64,000 nucleotides of DNA, taken from assembly GCA_002840055.1 (NCBI GenBank), contig PGZJ01000003.1, positions 310,001-374,000 on the forward strand, given 5' to 3'. Below are positions 55,582 through 64,000 of this stretch, one piece after another (within the stretch, counting starts at the first letter, position 1; each line of letters begins with the position of its first letter). This DNA comes from Gammaproteobacteria bacterium HGW-Gammaproteobacteria-11 (lineage in GTDB: Bacteria > Pseudomonadota > Gammaproteobacteria > Pseudomonadales > Pseudomonadaceae). The notes beneath the pieces are model-generated. The model had not been told where the DNA came from. It ran no database searches and saw nothing but the letters and a program-made list of their open reading frames with translations. A program made the position numbers and the translations under genes.

Positions 55582-56511
55582 TCAGCGCAGTCGTTCAGCC
55601 AGCCAGTCCAGATAGGCCTTGCGATGGACCTGAACCTCATTGGCCAGGTGATGGCGAGCCTGCGGCAAATAGAATACCTGCGGATCACTGAATTTCTGCT
55701 GAAGTACGTTGATGTTGTGCTGCCAATCCACCGTACGATCCATCTGCCCCTGCACAATCAGGGGCCGATGGGTACTGCCAGGCGCCTGCTCGATACGCGG
55801 AATCCAGCGCTCCAGGGCCTGCACCCAGGCTACCGGCAAGACCAGCGGCTGCAACGGATCCTCTTTACGAATGAAGTCGAGAAAGGCCTGATCGCTGGAG
55901 TTGGCGGTATAACGCCGGCCCAGCTGTTGCACAAAGCCTCCCAGCAACTTCAGGCTGAACTGTGAAACGGCCCATTGGCGGGGCCTTATCAAAGGCGCCA
56001 TGAGAATAGTCTGGCCCAACTCGCCGGGCAACGGTCCATGCAGCAACTTGTCGATAATGATCGCCCCGCCGGTACTTTGTCCGAGCAGATGCCAGGGTGC
56101 CGGCAACGCCCAACTGGCTGCCCGCAACAACACTTCATCAAGAACCCGCTGATAACTGAGAAAGCAGTCAATACTTGCCCGCGCCCCACTCGACAGACCG
56201 TGGCCGGGCAAATCAAAGGCCATAACCGCCAGATTCTGGGACAGCGCCCAGCCGATCAAATGCTGGTACAGCCCCATATGATCGTAGTAGCCGTGCAATA
56301 TGATCAGGCTGCCACGCGCATGGCGAGGCAACCAGACCTGCACCGCCACGCTGTATTCATCAACCTGTACCAGACCCAGATGCTGTTCAGCCTGGGCGCT
56401 GAAGTCAATGCCATAAAACGCTGCATAGCGTTGAGCATCATCATCCAGGGTCAATCCTGGCTGCAACTCGGGCAAGCGCTCTACCAGCAAATCAAAAAAA
56501 GCCTGATCCAT
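55582..56511 (-). CDS. Alpha/beta hydrolase (monoacylglycerol-lipase-like)
   Basis: 309 aa serine hydrolase: LIILHGYYDHMGLYQHLIGW near 70 (oxyanion region), AFDLPGHGLSSGAR near 97, nucleophile in LLGQSTGGAIII near 146, Asp in VQGQMDRTVDWQHN near 255 and His in LPQARHHLANEV near 285. Resembles the lysophospholipase/monoglyceride lipase group (hydrolase_4). It lies divergently upstream of glcB with 167 bases between; no functional link is evident. Confidence 0.87.
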   Translation of the reverse strand: MDQAFFDLLVERLPELQPGLTLDDDAQRYAAFYGIDFSAQAEQHLGLVQVDEYSVAVQVWLPRHARGSLIILHGYYDHMGLYQHLIGWALSQNLAVMAFDLPGHGLSSGARASIDCFLSYQRVLDEVLLRAASWALPAPWHLLGQSTGGAIIIDKLLHGPLPGELGQTILMAPLIRPRQWAVSQFSLKLLGGFVQQLGRRYTANSSDQAFLDFIRKEDPLQPLVLPVAWVQALERWIPRIEQAPGSTHRPLIVQGQMDRTVDWQHNINVLQQKFSDPQVFYLPQARHHLANEVQVHRKAYLDWLAERLR

Positions 56512-56678
56512 TCAGATTCCAAAGTTCTGTGGCTCGAATAGATCGAGACGGACAAACGGAGCATCAGAATTCCATGCTTTCAACATGATTTGCAACCGAT
56601 CATCGTGTAACATGCTGCGTCTCCAAATTCCACGTCCTGCCAGAAGTGCGCAGGTTGTCTGCAGAGTGAGGGTTTTCC

Positions 56679-58856
56679 ATGACTGAACGCGTCCAAGTTG
56701 GCAGCCTGCAAGTTGCCAAGGTTCTCCACGATTTCATCAACCAACAGGCCATCCCCGGCACCGGGGTCGATGCTGCCGCCTTCTGGGCTGGATTTGAAAC
56801 CCTTCTGAATGACCTGGCACCGAAAAACAAGGCCTTGCTGGCCAAGCGCGATGCCCTGCAGGCGCAAATCGATGCCTGGCATCAGGCGCGTGCCGGTCAG
56901 GCGCACAACGCTGTCGAGTATAAAGCCTTCCTGCAGGACATCGGCTATCTGTTGCCTGAGCCGGCCGACTTCAACATCACGACCGAAAACGTAGATGAAG
57001 AAATTGCCGTCCTCGCTGGTCCGCAGCTGGTCGTGCCGGTGATGAACGCGCGTTTCGCACTGAACGCCGCCAACGCCCGCTGGGGTTCCCTGTATGATGC
57101 CCTGTATGGCACTGATGCCATCTCTGAAGAAGGCGGCGCCACCAAGGGCCCAGGTTACAACGAAATCCGCGGCAACAAGGTCATCGCTTTCGCCCGCGCC
57201 TTCCTCGACCAGGCTGCACCGCTGGCCAGTGGTTCGCATGTTGACGCCACTGCCTACCAGATCAAGGACGGCCAACTGTCGGTAAGCCTCAGCAACGGCA
57301 GCAGCTCCAGCCTGCAGAACCCGGCTCAGTTTGTCGGCTACACCGGCAACATCAGCCAGCCTGAGGGTCTGCTGCTCAAGCACAATGGCCTGCACTTCGA
57401 AATCCAGATCGATCCGACCAGCAATGTCGGCCAGACCGATGCCGCCGGCGTCAAGGACATCCTTATGGAGTCCGCCCTGACCACCATCATGGACTGCGAA
57501 GATTCGGTTGCCGCGGTCGATGCCGAAGACAAGGTTGTGGTCTACAGCAACTGGCTCGGCCTGATGAAGGGCGATCTGGCTGAAAGCGTCAACAAGGGTG
57601 GCAGTACCTTTACGCGCACCATGAACCCCGACCGTGAATACACCCGGCCGGATGGTTCGACCCTGACTCTGCATGGCCGTTCCATGCTGTTCGTGCGTAA
57701 TGTCGGCCACCTGATGACCAACGAAGCCATTCTCGATGGCGCCGGCAATGAAATGCCCGAAGGTATTCTCGATGGCGTGATCACCAGCCTGATCGCCATC
57801 CACAACCTGAACGGCAACACCAGCCGCAAGAACACCCGCTGTGGCTCGGTCTATATCGTCAAGCCGAAGATGCATGGCCCGGAAGAGGTTGCCTTCACCA
57901 CTGAAATCTTTGGTCGGGTAGAGGAGCTGCTGGGTATGCAGCGCAACACCCTCAAGGTCGGCATCATGGACGAGGAGCGCCGCACCACGGTCAACCTCAA
58001 GGCCTGCATCAAGGCGGCCAGTGAGCGAGTGGTGTTCATCAACACCGGTTTCCTGGATCGTACCGGCGACGAAATCCATACCTCCATGGAAGCCGGCGCG
58101 TTCATTCGCAAGGGCGATATCAAGGGCGCCAAGTGGATCAGCGCCTACGAGAACAGCAACGTGGACATCGGCCTGGCCGCTGGCCTGAAAGGCCGCGCGC
58201 AGATCGGCAAGGGCATGTGGGCCATGCCTGATCTGATGGCCGCCATGCTGGAACAGAAAATTGCCCATCCCATGGCCGGCGCCAACACCGCCTGGGTACC
58301 CTCACCAACCGCAGCCACCCTGCATGCCCTGCACTACCACCAGGTCAATGTTGCCGAGCGTCAGGCCGAGCTGGCCAAGCGGACACCGGCCTCGGTCGAT
58401 GACATCCTGAGCATCCCGCTGGCTCCGGAGACCAACTGGTCTGCCGAGCAGATTCAACAGGAACTGGACAACAATGCCCAGGGTATTCTCGGCTATGTGG
58501 TGCGCTGGATCGATCAGGGTGTTGGTTGCTCCAAGGTTCCGGACATCAACGACATCGGTCTGATGGAAGACCGCGCCACCCTGCGCATCTCCAGCCAGCA
58601 CATCGCCAACTGGCTGCGCCATGGCATCTGCAGCGAAGCGCAGGTCATGGAAACCATGAAGCGCATGGCGCCGATTGTTGACCGCCAGAACGCCAGCGAC
58701 CCGGCCTACAAGCCGATGGCGCCGAACTTTGACGACAGCATCGCCTTCCAGGCCGCCGTTGAACTGTGCATCGAGGGTTGCAAGCAGCCGAACGGTTACA
58801 CCGAGCCGGTTCTGCACCGCCGTCGCCGCGAGTTCAAGGCCCGTTACGGTCTCTGA
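56679..58856 (+). CDS. glcB: Malate synthase G
   Basis: 725 aa, the typical length of the monomeric G form. It condenses glyoxylate with acetyl-CoA to malate for growth on acetate or glycolate. Catalytic features: [16 protein letters not shown] near 271 (metal-binding Glu), [12 protein letters not shown] with the Arg near 339, [17 protein letters not shown] near 429, and [21 protein letters not shown] near 456; the catalytic base Asp is in [16 protein letters not shown] near 629. It is a single-gene unit ended by a strong terminator. Confidence 0.97.
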   Translation: MTERVQVGSLQVAKVLHDFINQQAIPGTGVDAAAFWAGFETLLNDLAPKNKALLAKRDALQAQIDAWHQARAGQAHNAVEYKAFLQDIGYLLPEPADFNITTENVDEEIAVLAGPQLVVPVMNARFALNAANARWGSLYDALYGTDAISEEGGATKGPGYNEIRGNKVIAFARAFLDQAAPLASGSHVDATAYQIKDGQLSVSLSNGSSSSLQNPAQFVGYTGNISQPEGLLLKHNGLHFEIQIDPTSNVGQTDAAGVKDILMESALTTIMDCEDSVAAVDAEDKVVVYSNWLGLMKGDLAESVNKGGSTFTRTMNPDREYTRPDGSTLTLHGRSMLFVRNVGHLMTNEAILDGAGNEMPEGILDGVITSLIAIHNLNGNTSRKNTRCGSVYIVKPKMHGPEEVAFTTEIFGRVEELLGMQRNTLKVGIMDEERRTTVNLKACIKAASERVVFINTGFLDRTGDEIHTSMEAGAFIRKGDIKGAKWISAYENSNVDIGLAAGLKGRAQIGKGMWAMPDLMAAMLEQKIAHPMAGANTAWVPSPTAATLHALHYHQVNVAERQAELAKRTPASVDDILSIPLAPETNWSAEQIQQELDNNAQGILGYVVRWIDQGVGCSKVPDINDIGLMEDRATLRISSQHIANWLRHGICSEAQVMETMKRMAPIVDRQNASDPAYKPMAPNFDDSIAFQAAVELCIEGCKQPNGYTEPVLHRRRREFKARYGL

Positions 58857-58891
58857 TCCTATCTGATGACCGGTAATCACCGGCTATCAAC

Positions 58892-58921
58892 AGCCCCGAC
58901 CTCGTGTCGGGGCTTTTTTTT
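58892..58921 (+). terminator. Rho-independent terminator of glcB
   Basis: Stem AGCCCCGAC / GTCGGGGCT (58892-58914, five-base loop) followed by a run of T to 58921. Confidence 0.95.
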
Positions 58922-59015
58922 GCCCTGCAGACGGGGTCACTGAATGTCAATAAACGTGACGCTGGCCGCAGGTTGCGCACGGATGTTTTGCTATAGTGCT
59001 GCCGAACCAGAATCA

Positions 59016-59354
59016 ATGAAGCCTACCAGCATGCATGTCACACTGTACCGACGCCCCGGATTCATGGCCAGGCAGATGGCCCTGGATGTCCTTATTGATG
59101 GCGAGCGCGCCGCGCGGCTGGATGAGCGCCAGACCCTGGAGATGGTGCTGCCCGATCAACCGGTGAGCCTGCAGTTGCAACTGCCAAAAACCGATATCCG
59201 CAGTAAGGCCATTACCCTCAAACCAGGCCGAAACAGCCTGCAGCTGGAGTGCGGCACGCCTTTGTGGGTATTGTTTGATGTGTTGAGCATCGGCTACCTG
59301 CAACCCTTCAGACAGCATGTGCTTTTTGTTCAGCCCTGTGCACCAGAGGCCTGA
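59016..59354 (+). CDS. Small uncharacterised protein
   Basis: 112 aa from the ATG at 59016; an ATG at 59031 would give 107 aa, and neither has a good ribosome site. Sequence is mixed beta: LYRRPGFMARQMALDVLIDG, then LQLPKTDIRSKAITLKPGRN and GTPLWVLFDVLSIGYLQP. The pattern of a charged DGE turn followed by short strands suggests a small beta-sandwich that could bind a surface or membrane; no family recognised. No signal peptide. Confidence 0.55.
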   Translation: MKPTSMHVTLYRRPGFMARQMALDVLIDGERAARLDERQTLEMVLPDQPVSLQLQLPKTDIRSKAITLKPGRNSLQLECGTPLWVLFDVLSIGYLQPFRQHVLFVQPCAPEA

Positions 59355-59435
59355 AATATCAAGCCCTGCGCACCATCGCCCGAGCTGCTAAGGTAATCAG
59401 ATCCCTGCAGCACAACCACTCGCCATGAGGCCTCA

Positions 59436-59762
59436 ATGAAGACGTTGATCAACATCATGAACCAGCTGAATGACATGGACTGGAGCTGGTGGCCACTGTT
59501 GCGCTGTCGTCCGGTCAAAGATCAGCCCATCACCACCCTGGTTGTACTGAAGATGACCCCGGTGTTCGGCACCCTGACCGGCATTCTGGTAGCGCTGGCC
59601 GGGCAGTTCGATACGCCTGTCAGCCTGCTCGCCAGTCTGGCCTTTGGCTGGGTCAGTTTTTTTCTGCTGTTTCGCATCAGCTTTGCCGCCGCCTGGAATC
59701 ACCGTGCGCAAGCACTGCGCGCAACCCGGCCTGAAGCTGACAATGCCCCGGACCAAGACTGA
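59436..59762 (+). CDS. Small membrane protein of unknown function
   Basis: 108 aa with two hydrophobic helices (about 43-60, VFGTLTGILVALAGQF; about 64-84, LLASLAFGWVSFFLLFRISF). Tryptophan-rich N-terminus (DMDWSWWPLL). ATG start 59436 lacks a strong ribosome site. It ends five bases before the MerR start, so may be cotranscribed with it. Confidence 0.65.
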   Translation: MKTLINIMNQLNDMDWSWWPLLRCRPVKDQPITTLVVLKMTPVFGTLTGILVALAGQFDTPVSLLASLAFGWVSFFLLFRISFAAAWNHRAQALRATRPEADNAPDQD

Positions 59763-59766
59763 CAGC

Positions 59767-60141
59767 ATGTATATCGGCGCACTTGCTGAATTGACCGGGG
59801 TAACCCGCAAGGCAATCAAGCACTATGAAGCCATGGGATTACTGCCCGCCCCACAGCGCAAAGGACGTTATCGCTTCTATACGCAGTCTGATGCCGACCT
59901 GATCTGTCTGATCAAGCGCGCTCGGGAATTGGGCTTCAGTCTGCGCGACATGACGGCACTGATTGCTACCACGGCCAGCCAGGGCAGCTTGCCCATGGCG
60001 CTGATGGCCGAGCTGATCGCCACCAAGCGCAACCAGCTACAGGCCGACATACGTCATGCCCAACGGCTGGACAGTCAACTGGCGGCCTTGCAACAGGAAC
60101 TGATCTGTCATCCGGGTCTGAGCTGCAGCGAACCGGCTTGA
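59767..60141 (+). CDS. MerR family regulator with C-terminal Cys pair
   Basis: 124 aa from the ATG at 59767 (one at 59743 overlaps the previous gene). N-terminal winged helix-turn-helix: YIGALAELTGVTRKAIKHYEAMGLL and GRYRFYTQSDADLICLIKRARELGFSLRD. A dimerising coiled coil follows, and the tail has two Cys in CHPGLSC, suggesting a metal or redox sensor. Its stop codon overlaps the -35 box of a MerR-type promoter driving the oxidoreductase at 60205, so it probably activates that gene by promoter twisting. Inducer unknown. Confidence 0.85.
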   Translation: MYIGALAELTGVTRKAIKHYEAMGLLPAPQRKGRYRFYTQSDADLICLIKRARELGFSLRDMTALIATTASQGSLPMALMAELIATKRNQLQADIRHAQRLDSQLAALQQELICHPGLSCSEPA

Positions 60142-60169
60142 CTTGCACCCTAGGGGGCAGCTTTATCCT
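60138..60169 (+). promoter_or_regulatory. MerR-type promoter with long spacer and dyad operator
   Basis: TTGACT (60138-60143) and TATCCT (60164-60169) are 20 bases apart, the overlong spacer typical of MerR-activated promoters. A near-perfect dyad, TGCACCC-TA-GGGGGCA, lies inside the spacer at 60144-60159. The -35 box overlaps the merR stop codon. The oxidoreductase start is 36 bases beyond the -10. Confidence 0.85.
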
Positions 60170-60204
60170 CGTGACAATTCTTTCAACGTCGCAGGTAACC
60201 GCCC

Positions 60205-60783
60205 ATGGGCAAACGCATTCTGGTCATGCTTGGCCACCCCAACCGGGACAGCTTGAGCGCAGCGCTGGCTCAAGCCTATGCCGAGGCCGCCAGCACGGCG
60301 GGACACGAAGTTCGCTTTATTGCCCTCGGCGAACTGGTCTTCGACCCGATACTGCACCTGGGCTACCGTGGCAACCAGGCGTTGGAACCTGATCTTGAGA
60401 CCGCCCAGGACGCCATCCGCTGGGCCAACCATCTGGTGTTTGCCTATCCGATCTGGTGGGGCGCGATGCCAGCATTGCTCAAGGGTTTCCTCGACCGGAC
60501 ATTTCTGCCCGGATTTGCCTTTCGCTACCGCACCAACTCGATTCTCTGGGACCGTCTGCTGGCCGGACGCTCTGCCCAGTTACTGGTGTGCATGGATACC
60601 CCGCCCTGGTACTACCGCTGGGTATACCGCATGCCCGCGCATAACCAGATGCGCCGCACCATTCTGGAATTCAGCGGCATCAAACCGGTGAAAATTGCCG
60701 AGTTCGGCCCGGTGCGCGGATCCAGCGACAAGCAACGTGGCATCTGGCTGGAAAAGGCCCGACAACTCGGCCAGCGGGCTTGA
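60205..60783 (+). CDS. NAD(P)H:quinone oxidoreductase family flavoprotein
   Basis: 192 aa flavodoxin-fold (Flavodoxin_2) protein: LVMLGHPNRDSLSAALAQAY near 6 (FMN/FAD phosphate loop), VFAYPIWWGAMPALLKGFLDRTFLPGFAF near 78. Probably a soluble two-electron quinone or electrophile reductase, like the KefF/MdaB family. A MerR-type promoter directly upstream indicates induction by the adjacent regulator. It ends directly next to the convergent alpha/beta hydrolase stop. Confidence 0.88.
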   Translation: MGKRILVMLGHPNRDSLSAALAQAYAEAASTAGHEVRFIALGELVFDPILHLGYRGNQALEPDLETAQDAIRWANHLVFAYPIWWGAMPALLKGFLDRTFLPGFAFRYRTNSILWDRLLAGRSAQLLVCMDTPPWYYRWVYRMPAHNQMRRTILEFSGIKPVKIAEFGPVRGSSDKQRGIWLEKARQLGQRA

Positions 60784-61494
60784 TCAGAGCGGACACTGCA
60801 GCCAGTCACGCAGCAGTGCGGTTACCACCTGCGGCTGCTCAAGTGGCAACAGATGACCGGCATTCTCGACCACCGCCAGTTGCGCACCAGGTATCACCTC
60901 GGCCATCTCCTGCATCAGGGCCCTGGGGACAAGCTGGTCCTGGGCGCCACAGATCAGCAGGGTTGGGCAGCGGATGGCCGGCAACAGTTCGCGACTGTCG
61001 GCACGCTCAAGTATGGCCTGCTGCTGACGCACAAAGGCCGTCGCGCCAATGCGCTCTGCCATCGCCATAAGCACAGCCGCCAGTTGCTTATCCTGCACAT
61101 GCTCGGGATGCAGCAACTGCGCCAGCATCATGGGCGCAATTGTGGCAAAACGCCCGGTCTGCGCCAGCCGTTGCAACCGTCGACGGCGCTCAGACTGTTC
61201 CCGGCTGTCTGCCCGGGCATGGGTTGCCAGCAAAGCCAGCCGCACAACCCGCCAAGGCGCCTGCCTGATTATCTCCAGCGCCAGGTAACCGCCCATGGAC
61301 AAACCCGCCAATGCAAACTGATCAGGTGCCTGCTGCAGAATGGCCGCCGCCATCATCGGCAGCGTGTCTGCGCCGCACAAGTCGGCCACCTGCGGTATGG
61401 CCACATCGGCAAGGTGGGTCACCTGATGCGCCCACAGGGCGTCATCACAGAGCAGACCAGGCAGCAGAATCAAAGGGACAGTGGCAACCGACAT
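60784..61494 (-). CDS. Alpha/beta hydrolase
   Basis: 236 aa with an alpha/beta-hydrolase core: LILLPGLLCDDALWAHQV near 8, nucleophile in LAGLSMGGYLALEI near 66, Asp in LICGAQDQLVP near 180 and His in VENAGHLLPLEQP near 210. Close to the 3-oxoadipate enol-lactonase/esterase group; the substrate is unknown. Confidence 0.85.
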   Translation of the reverse strand: MSVATVPLILLPGLLCDDALWAHQVTHLADVAIPQVADLCGADTLPMMAAAILQQAPDQFALAGLSMGGYLALEIIRQAPWRVVRLALLATHARADSREQSERRRRLQRLAQTGRFATIAPMMLAQLLHPEHVQDKQLAAVLMAMAERIGATAFVRQQQAILERADSRELLPAIRCPTLLICGAQDQLVPRALMQEMAEVIPGAQLAVVENAGHLLPLEQPQVVTALLRDWLQCPL

Positions 61495-61623
61495 GGCTGG
61501 GATCCTTGCGTGAAAGGGGTTAAAGTCAACACACGCCCGACCCGATAATAATCACATGCCGGAATCGGCACCACACAAGCGCAGCCAGCTCACCAGACTG
61601 AACCACGGAAGGATATACCCTGC

Positions 61624-62427
61624 ATGCCTTACTCCGGACGCCGCCACTTTCCCATAGTCTTATCGCGCCTGCTGGCGTCGCTGTTTCTGTTGCTGCTGAC
61701 TTACAGCACCCAGCTCCAAGCCGTCACAAACGACATGACCCGAGATACCTTCAGCGCCTGGCTCAGTCATTACTACCTGCAACCTGAACCCGAGCGCATT
61801 GCGCCCATGCTGCGGCAGGCCGCCGAAGCGGGTGTGTTCAGCGAACCCAGCAAGTCAGGCCCGGCCCTTTTCGGTTTTATCGCCGGCGCATCCAGCCGCC
61901 ATCCCGGCCTGGCTGCGCGTCTGATTGATGATCTTGAGACACTGGACGAGACGACCCTTGGCCTGGTTCTGATTGGCATCTGGTACGCCGATCTCCCGGA
62001 AAACGAGTCAGCCTCACTGGTGGCGGCCGGCCTGAACCAGCACCCTGCTTTAGTCCAGGCTTACCCCTTTATCACCAGCGAACCCATGAGTTTGCTCGAG
62101 GTCCCCGCTGAGCGAGGGCCCTGGTTGCTGGATGCGCTGTGGGGTTATTTCTTTGCCACCGGCAGCAGTCAGCCGGTGGCAAACATCATTGATACCCTGC
62201 CCTGGCTGGATGCCAGCAAGAAGGATGAAGTCCTTGCCATGGGTGGTGCTGGACTGATGTTGATGGCCACCAGCGGCGCTGCACGCTGGTCACTCACCGC
62301 CAACGCCCGCCAGCACCCACAGGTTCGCCAGATTTGTGAAGATCAGCTGACCAGGCATGAGGGTCTGATTGCCGAACAATTGCAGCAGATACTCAACCAG
62401 GCCGCCGAGTCCGGCGAGCAGCAATGA
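61624..62427 (+). CDS. Exported helical protein of unknown function
   Basis: 267 aa. N-terminal basic stretch and hydrophobic run (about 12-32, LLASLFLLLLTYSTQLQA) with an AxA-like cleavage, so exported. The body is all helical: LSHYYLQPEPERIAPMLRQAAEAGVF, ALFGFIAGASSRHPGLAARLIDDLE, TLGLVLIGIWYADLPENES. The pattern FxxW...GFIxG...W resembles families of unknown function in Pseudomonas, but none is named. GGAAGGA about 11 bases upstream of the ATG. Confidence 0.65.
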   Translation: MPYSGRRHFPIVLSRLLASLFLLLLTYSTQLQAVTNDMTRDTFSAWLSHYYLQPEPERIAPMLRQAAEAGVFSEPSKSGPALFGFIAGASSRHPGLAARLIDDLETLDETTLGLVLIGIWYADLPENESASLVAAGLNQHPALVQAYPFITSEPMSLLEVPAERGPWLLDALWGYFFATGSSQPVANIIDTLPWLDASKKDEVLAMGGAGLMLMATSGAARWSLTANARQHPQVRQICEDQLTRHEGLIAEQLQQILNQAAESGEQQ

Positions 62428-62484
62428 TCTGCACCAAGCCTATATAAGCACTTGCATTACATTGATATCTAACGCATAAATCCG

Positions 62485-62501
62485 GTTGCCCTGAGGGCAA
62501 C
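62485..62501 (+). other. Hairpin in the leader of the 62522 gene
   Basis: GTTGCCC-TGA-GGGCAAC, a perfect seven-base stem with a three-base loop, 20 bases upstream of the start codon. It has no T-run. It may stabilise the leader or mark the end of the upstream transcript. Confidence 0.5.
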
Positions 62502-62521
62502 ACCACAACAAAGGAGCGGTT

Positions 62522-62851
62522 ATGGAACAACTGAAACATTCAGGTCTGGGCATTGCTGCCTTTATCACCAGCCTTGCCTCTGCCGTACTGATTTTCATCC
62601 TGATTATCCTGGCCGGCGCCATTGAACTCAGCACCCCCGGCGGTATTGATGAAAACTCGGTTGGCGCCATGGTTATCGGTTTGCTCCTGTTCGCCTTTCT
62701 TGGTGCAGCACTGCTATCACTGGGCTTGGGCATAGGCGCGCTGTTCCAGCGCGATCGCAAAAAAGTCTTCGCCATCCTCGGTACCGTGTTTGCCAGCGTG
62801 ACTATCCTGGGCACCCTGTTCGTCTTACTCCTCGGAATGGCGATGGAATAA
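62522..62851 (+). CDS. Small three-helix membrane protein (DUF4064-like)
   Basis: 109 aa with three hydrophobic helices (about 8-35, 44-75, 80-108). Perfect AAAGGAGC ribosome site before the ATG. Layout and the central GLGIGALFQRDRKKVFAILG motif resemble DUF4064-type proteins. Function unknown. It is followed by the coiled-coil protein at 62917. Confidence 0.68.
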   Translation: MEQLKHSGLGIAAFITSLASAVLIFILIILAGAIELSTPGGIDENSVGAMVIGLLLFAFLGAALLSLGLGIGALFQRDRKKVFAILGTVFASVTILGTLFVLLLGMAME

Positions 62852-62916
62852 GCGGGAACCGGGCTTGCCCCCTGCAGAGCGCGCCGGCCCAACACATACA
62901 CCCAGAGACATGAACC

Positions 62917-63618
62917 ATGGACATTATCCTTACCGCCGTCATCAGCATCCTTGCCACCCTGGCCCTGAGCTTTCTGGCCGTCAGAGGTCGGCTTGCTCAG
63001 GCCGCAAGGACGCAGGCGGAGCACCAGAACAATACCCATGCGCTGGAGCGGCAGATTCACACCAACGAAGCGGGCTTTCTGCAGGCCAAGAACCAGATGG
63101 AAATCCAGCATCATGAACAACTGAAACTGGCACGCGAACAGTATTTGCAGGAAGGTATAGAGGCCGGGAAGTCACTGCGTGAAAAAGATCATCAGATTGA
63201 GATCACCAATCTGCGCTCCGAGCTGCGCGAGCAATGCGCACGCGATTGCCAGCAGGCTGAAGAGAACGGCAAGCGACTGGCACGGGCAGAGCTTGAATCA
63301 CAGACCAAAGCCTTCAGCGTCAGCATTCAGCCCTATGTGCGTATTGAGAAAACCACTGGCATCCTCTGGAACGCCAACAAGTCTGTAATCGGCTACCAGT
63401 ATCAATTGCTGGTCAATGGCATACCGGCATTTCAGCCGCATATCGTTATCGAGAAAACCGAAAGCCTCAAGGAAGTCAATCAGGAAACCCTCGACAAACT
63501 GGCTCAAAGCGCGTCTGTGATTGCCGACAAGGCCATTTCAACCTATCTGGGCAATGCCACCGGCAGCATGCTGCAACGCGGCTCAGCAATCGTCCGTGAA
63601 GAAGTGGTCAAACGCTGA
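62917..63618 (+). CDS. Membrane-anchored coiled-coil protein of unknown function
   Basis: 233 aa. One N-terminal helix (about 3-22) anchors a long coiled coil (about 25-115, rich in Gln, Glu, Lys, Arg) followed by a C-terminal globular part (YVRIEKTTGILWNANKSVIG, then LVNGIPAFQPHIVIEKTESL) and a small helical tail. Looks like a tethered scaffold or sensor. No family recognised. Confidence 0.65.
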   Translation: MDIILTAVISILATLALSFLAVRGRLAQAARTQAEHQNNTHALERQIHTNEAGFLQAKNQMEIQHHEQLKLAREQYLQEGIEAGKSLREKDHQIEITNLRSELREQCARDCQQAEENGKRLARAELESQTKAFSVSIQPYVRIEKTTGILWNANKSVIGYQYQLLVNGIPAFQPHIVIEKTESLKEVNQETLDKLAQSASVIADKAISTYLGNATGSMLQRGSAIVREEVVKR

Positions 63619-63647
63619 GACGGGATCACCAGCCGCTCAGCTGAATG

Positions 63648-63673
63648 TCAGGCAACCAGCTCTGGTTGCCTGA
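63648..63673. other. Perfect 12-bp inverted repeat after the coiled-coil gene
   Basis: TCAGGCAACCAG-CT-CTGGTTGCCTGA, 30 bases downstream of the stop codon at 63618. It forms a strong hairpin but has no T-run on either side, so it may be a terminator needing Rho or a stability element. The rest of the 231-base gap to 63850 shows nothing else. Confidence 0.65.
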
Positions 63674-63849
63674 TACCTCGGCCGGGGCTCACCTCCAGCT
63701 TGTCGCAAGCGTCAATGTAGGCCCAAATCAACCCTGTGCCGTCAACCCTGTCACGCTTTGCGCATCCCACCCCCCTGTGCAGATGACGCCACTTGGCCCA
63801 CTGTGCTATTAAACCTGTCAGATGATTTACAAGGACAGGAAATCAATCC

Positions 63850-64000
63850 ATGGCACGCCTTACTTCACCAGCTGCAATACGCAAGGAAATTGTGCTGACT
63901 CAGATCGCCGGCCTGCCAGGCACCTTGTGTCTGGTTCTGGCGCTGTACGGCCTGTTTATTGCCAACGGCAACGCCTTTCACCCGCTGCTGAATGAACCGC
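63850..64000 (+). CDS. Start of a membrane protein, cut by window end
   Basis: An open frame from the ATG at 63850 to the edge, with AGGA upstream. The first 50 residues include IRKEIVLTQIAGLPGTLCLVL and LALYGLFIANGNAFHPLLNEP, containing one hydrophobic helix. Too short to identify. Confidence 0.55.
   Translation, partial: MARLTSPAAIRKEIVLTQIAGLPGTLCLVLALYGLFIANGNAFHPLLNEP

Noticed and set aside
56580-58268. 562-codon open frame on the minus strand
   Set aside because: Antisense shadow of malate synthase G.

Overview
The window is 64 kb of moderately GC-rich, gene-dense chromosome from a gammaproteobacterium, almost certainly a member of the Pseudomonadaceae. The evidence is gene content and order: folA-thyA-lgt-TSUP / ptsP-rppH-HAD phosphatase, gcvT-gcvH-gcvP beside an FbpAB iron transporter, ubiI/ubiH-pepP-ygfB / zapA-6S RNA-ygfA, and ilvA / rpiA near serA and a D-2-hydroxyglutarate dehydrogenase all resemble Pseudomonas neighbourhoods. 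From memory of P. aeruginosa PAO1, these blocks lie on different sides of the replication origin there (about PA0316-0342 and PA5213-5228), so the order here is a rearranged mosaic. A class GN sortase with its VIT/vWA target suggests a marine or halophilic Pseudomonas relative such as Halopseudomonas; that assignment is inference. No tRNA, rRNA operon, IS element, prophage or CRISPR array was recognised.

Layout: 1-9.9 kb is housekeeping (folate/dTMP, lipoprotein modification, the nitrogen PTS enzyme PtsP, RNA pyrophosphohydrolase, rRNA methyltransferase RlmI, an HDOD protein, a GcvR-like regulator). 9.9-15.2 kb holds a hybrid sensor kinase divergent from an operon of a tandem DUF1538 membrane protein, a PII-like protein and a CBS protein. 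15.2-19.7 kb is an accessory block: an exported SDR, a TetR regulator with matching operators in front of three transcription units, an alpha/beta hydrolase, an MFS exporter and an orphan ArsH. 19.8-24 kb carries MgtE with a doubled N domain and an overlapping pair of a PRPP-synthetase-like and an AMP-phosphorylase-like gene. 24.1-29 kb is a sortase target - sortase - CreB - CreC operon. 28.9-36.5 kb is the glycine cleavage system and a ferric-iron transporter lacking its ATPase gene. 36.5-42.6 kb is ubiquinone hydroxylases, PepP, YgfB, ZapA, 6S RNA, 5-formyl-THF cyclo-ligase and a tiny membrane protein. 42.9-58.9 kb contains a diguanylate cyclase, IlvA, RpiA, a SdiA-regulated family protein, a FAH-family enzyme, D2HGDH divergent from SerA, a CBS-linked histidine kinase with a double-receiver partner, a 2OG oxygenase, a DUF2059 protein, an alpha/beta hydrolase and malate synthase G. 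59-64 kb holds small uncharacterised proteins, a MerR regulator with a textbook MerR promoter before an NAD(P)H oxidoreductase, and a run of unknown membrane or exported proteins.

Metabolic links: glycine cleavage, SerA/D2HGDH, ThyA/FolA and 5-formyl-THF cyclo-ligase all feed one-carbon and serine-glycine metabolism, and a GcvR-like ACT protein is present. The best candidates for little-described systems are (i) DUF1538 transporter + PII-like + CBS protein, (ii) sortase/VIT-vWA with a CreBC-type two-component system in one overlapping operon, (iii) the AMP-phosphorylase-like/PRPP-synthetase-like pair, (iv) the TetR SDR-hydrolase-MFS regulon with a repeated CTACC-N4-GGTAG operator, and (v) a dispersed heptanucleotide repeat family (NNNGCTT units) at three gene ends.
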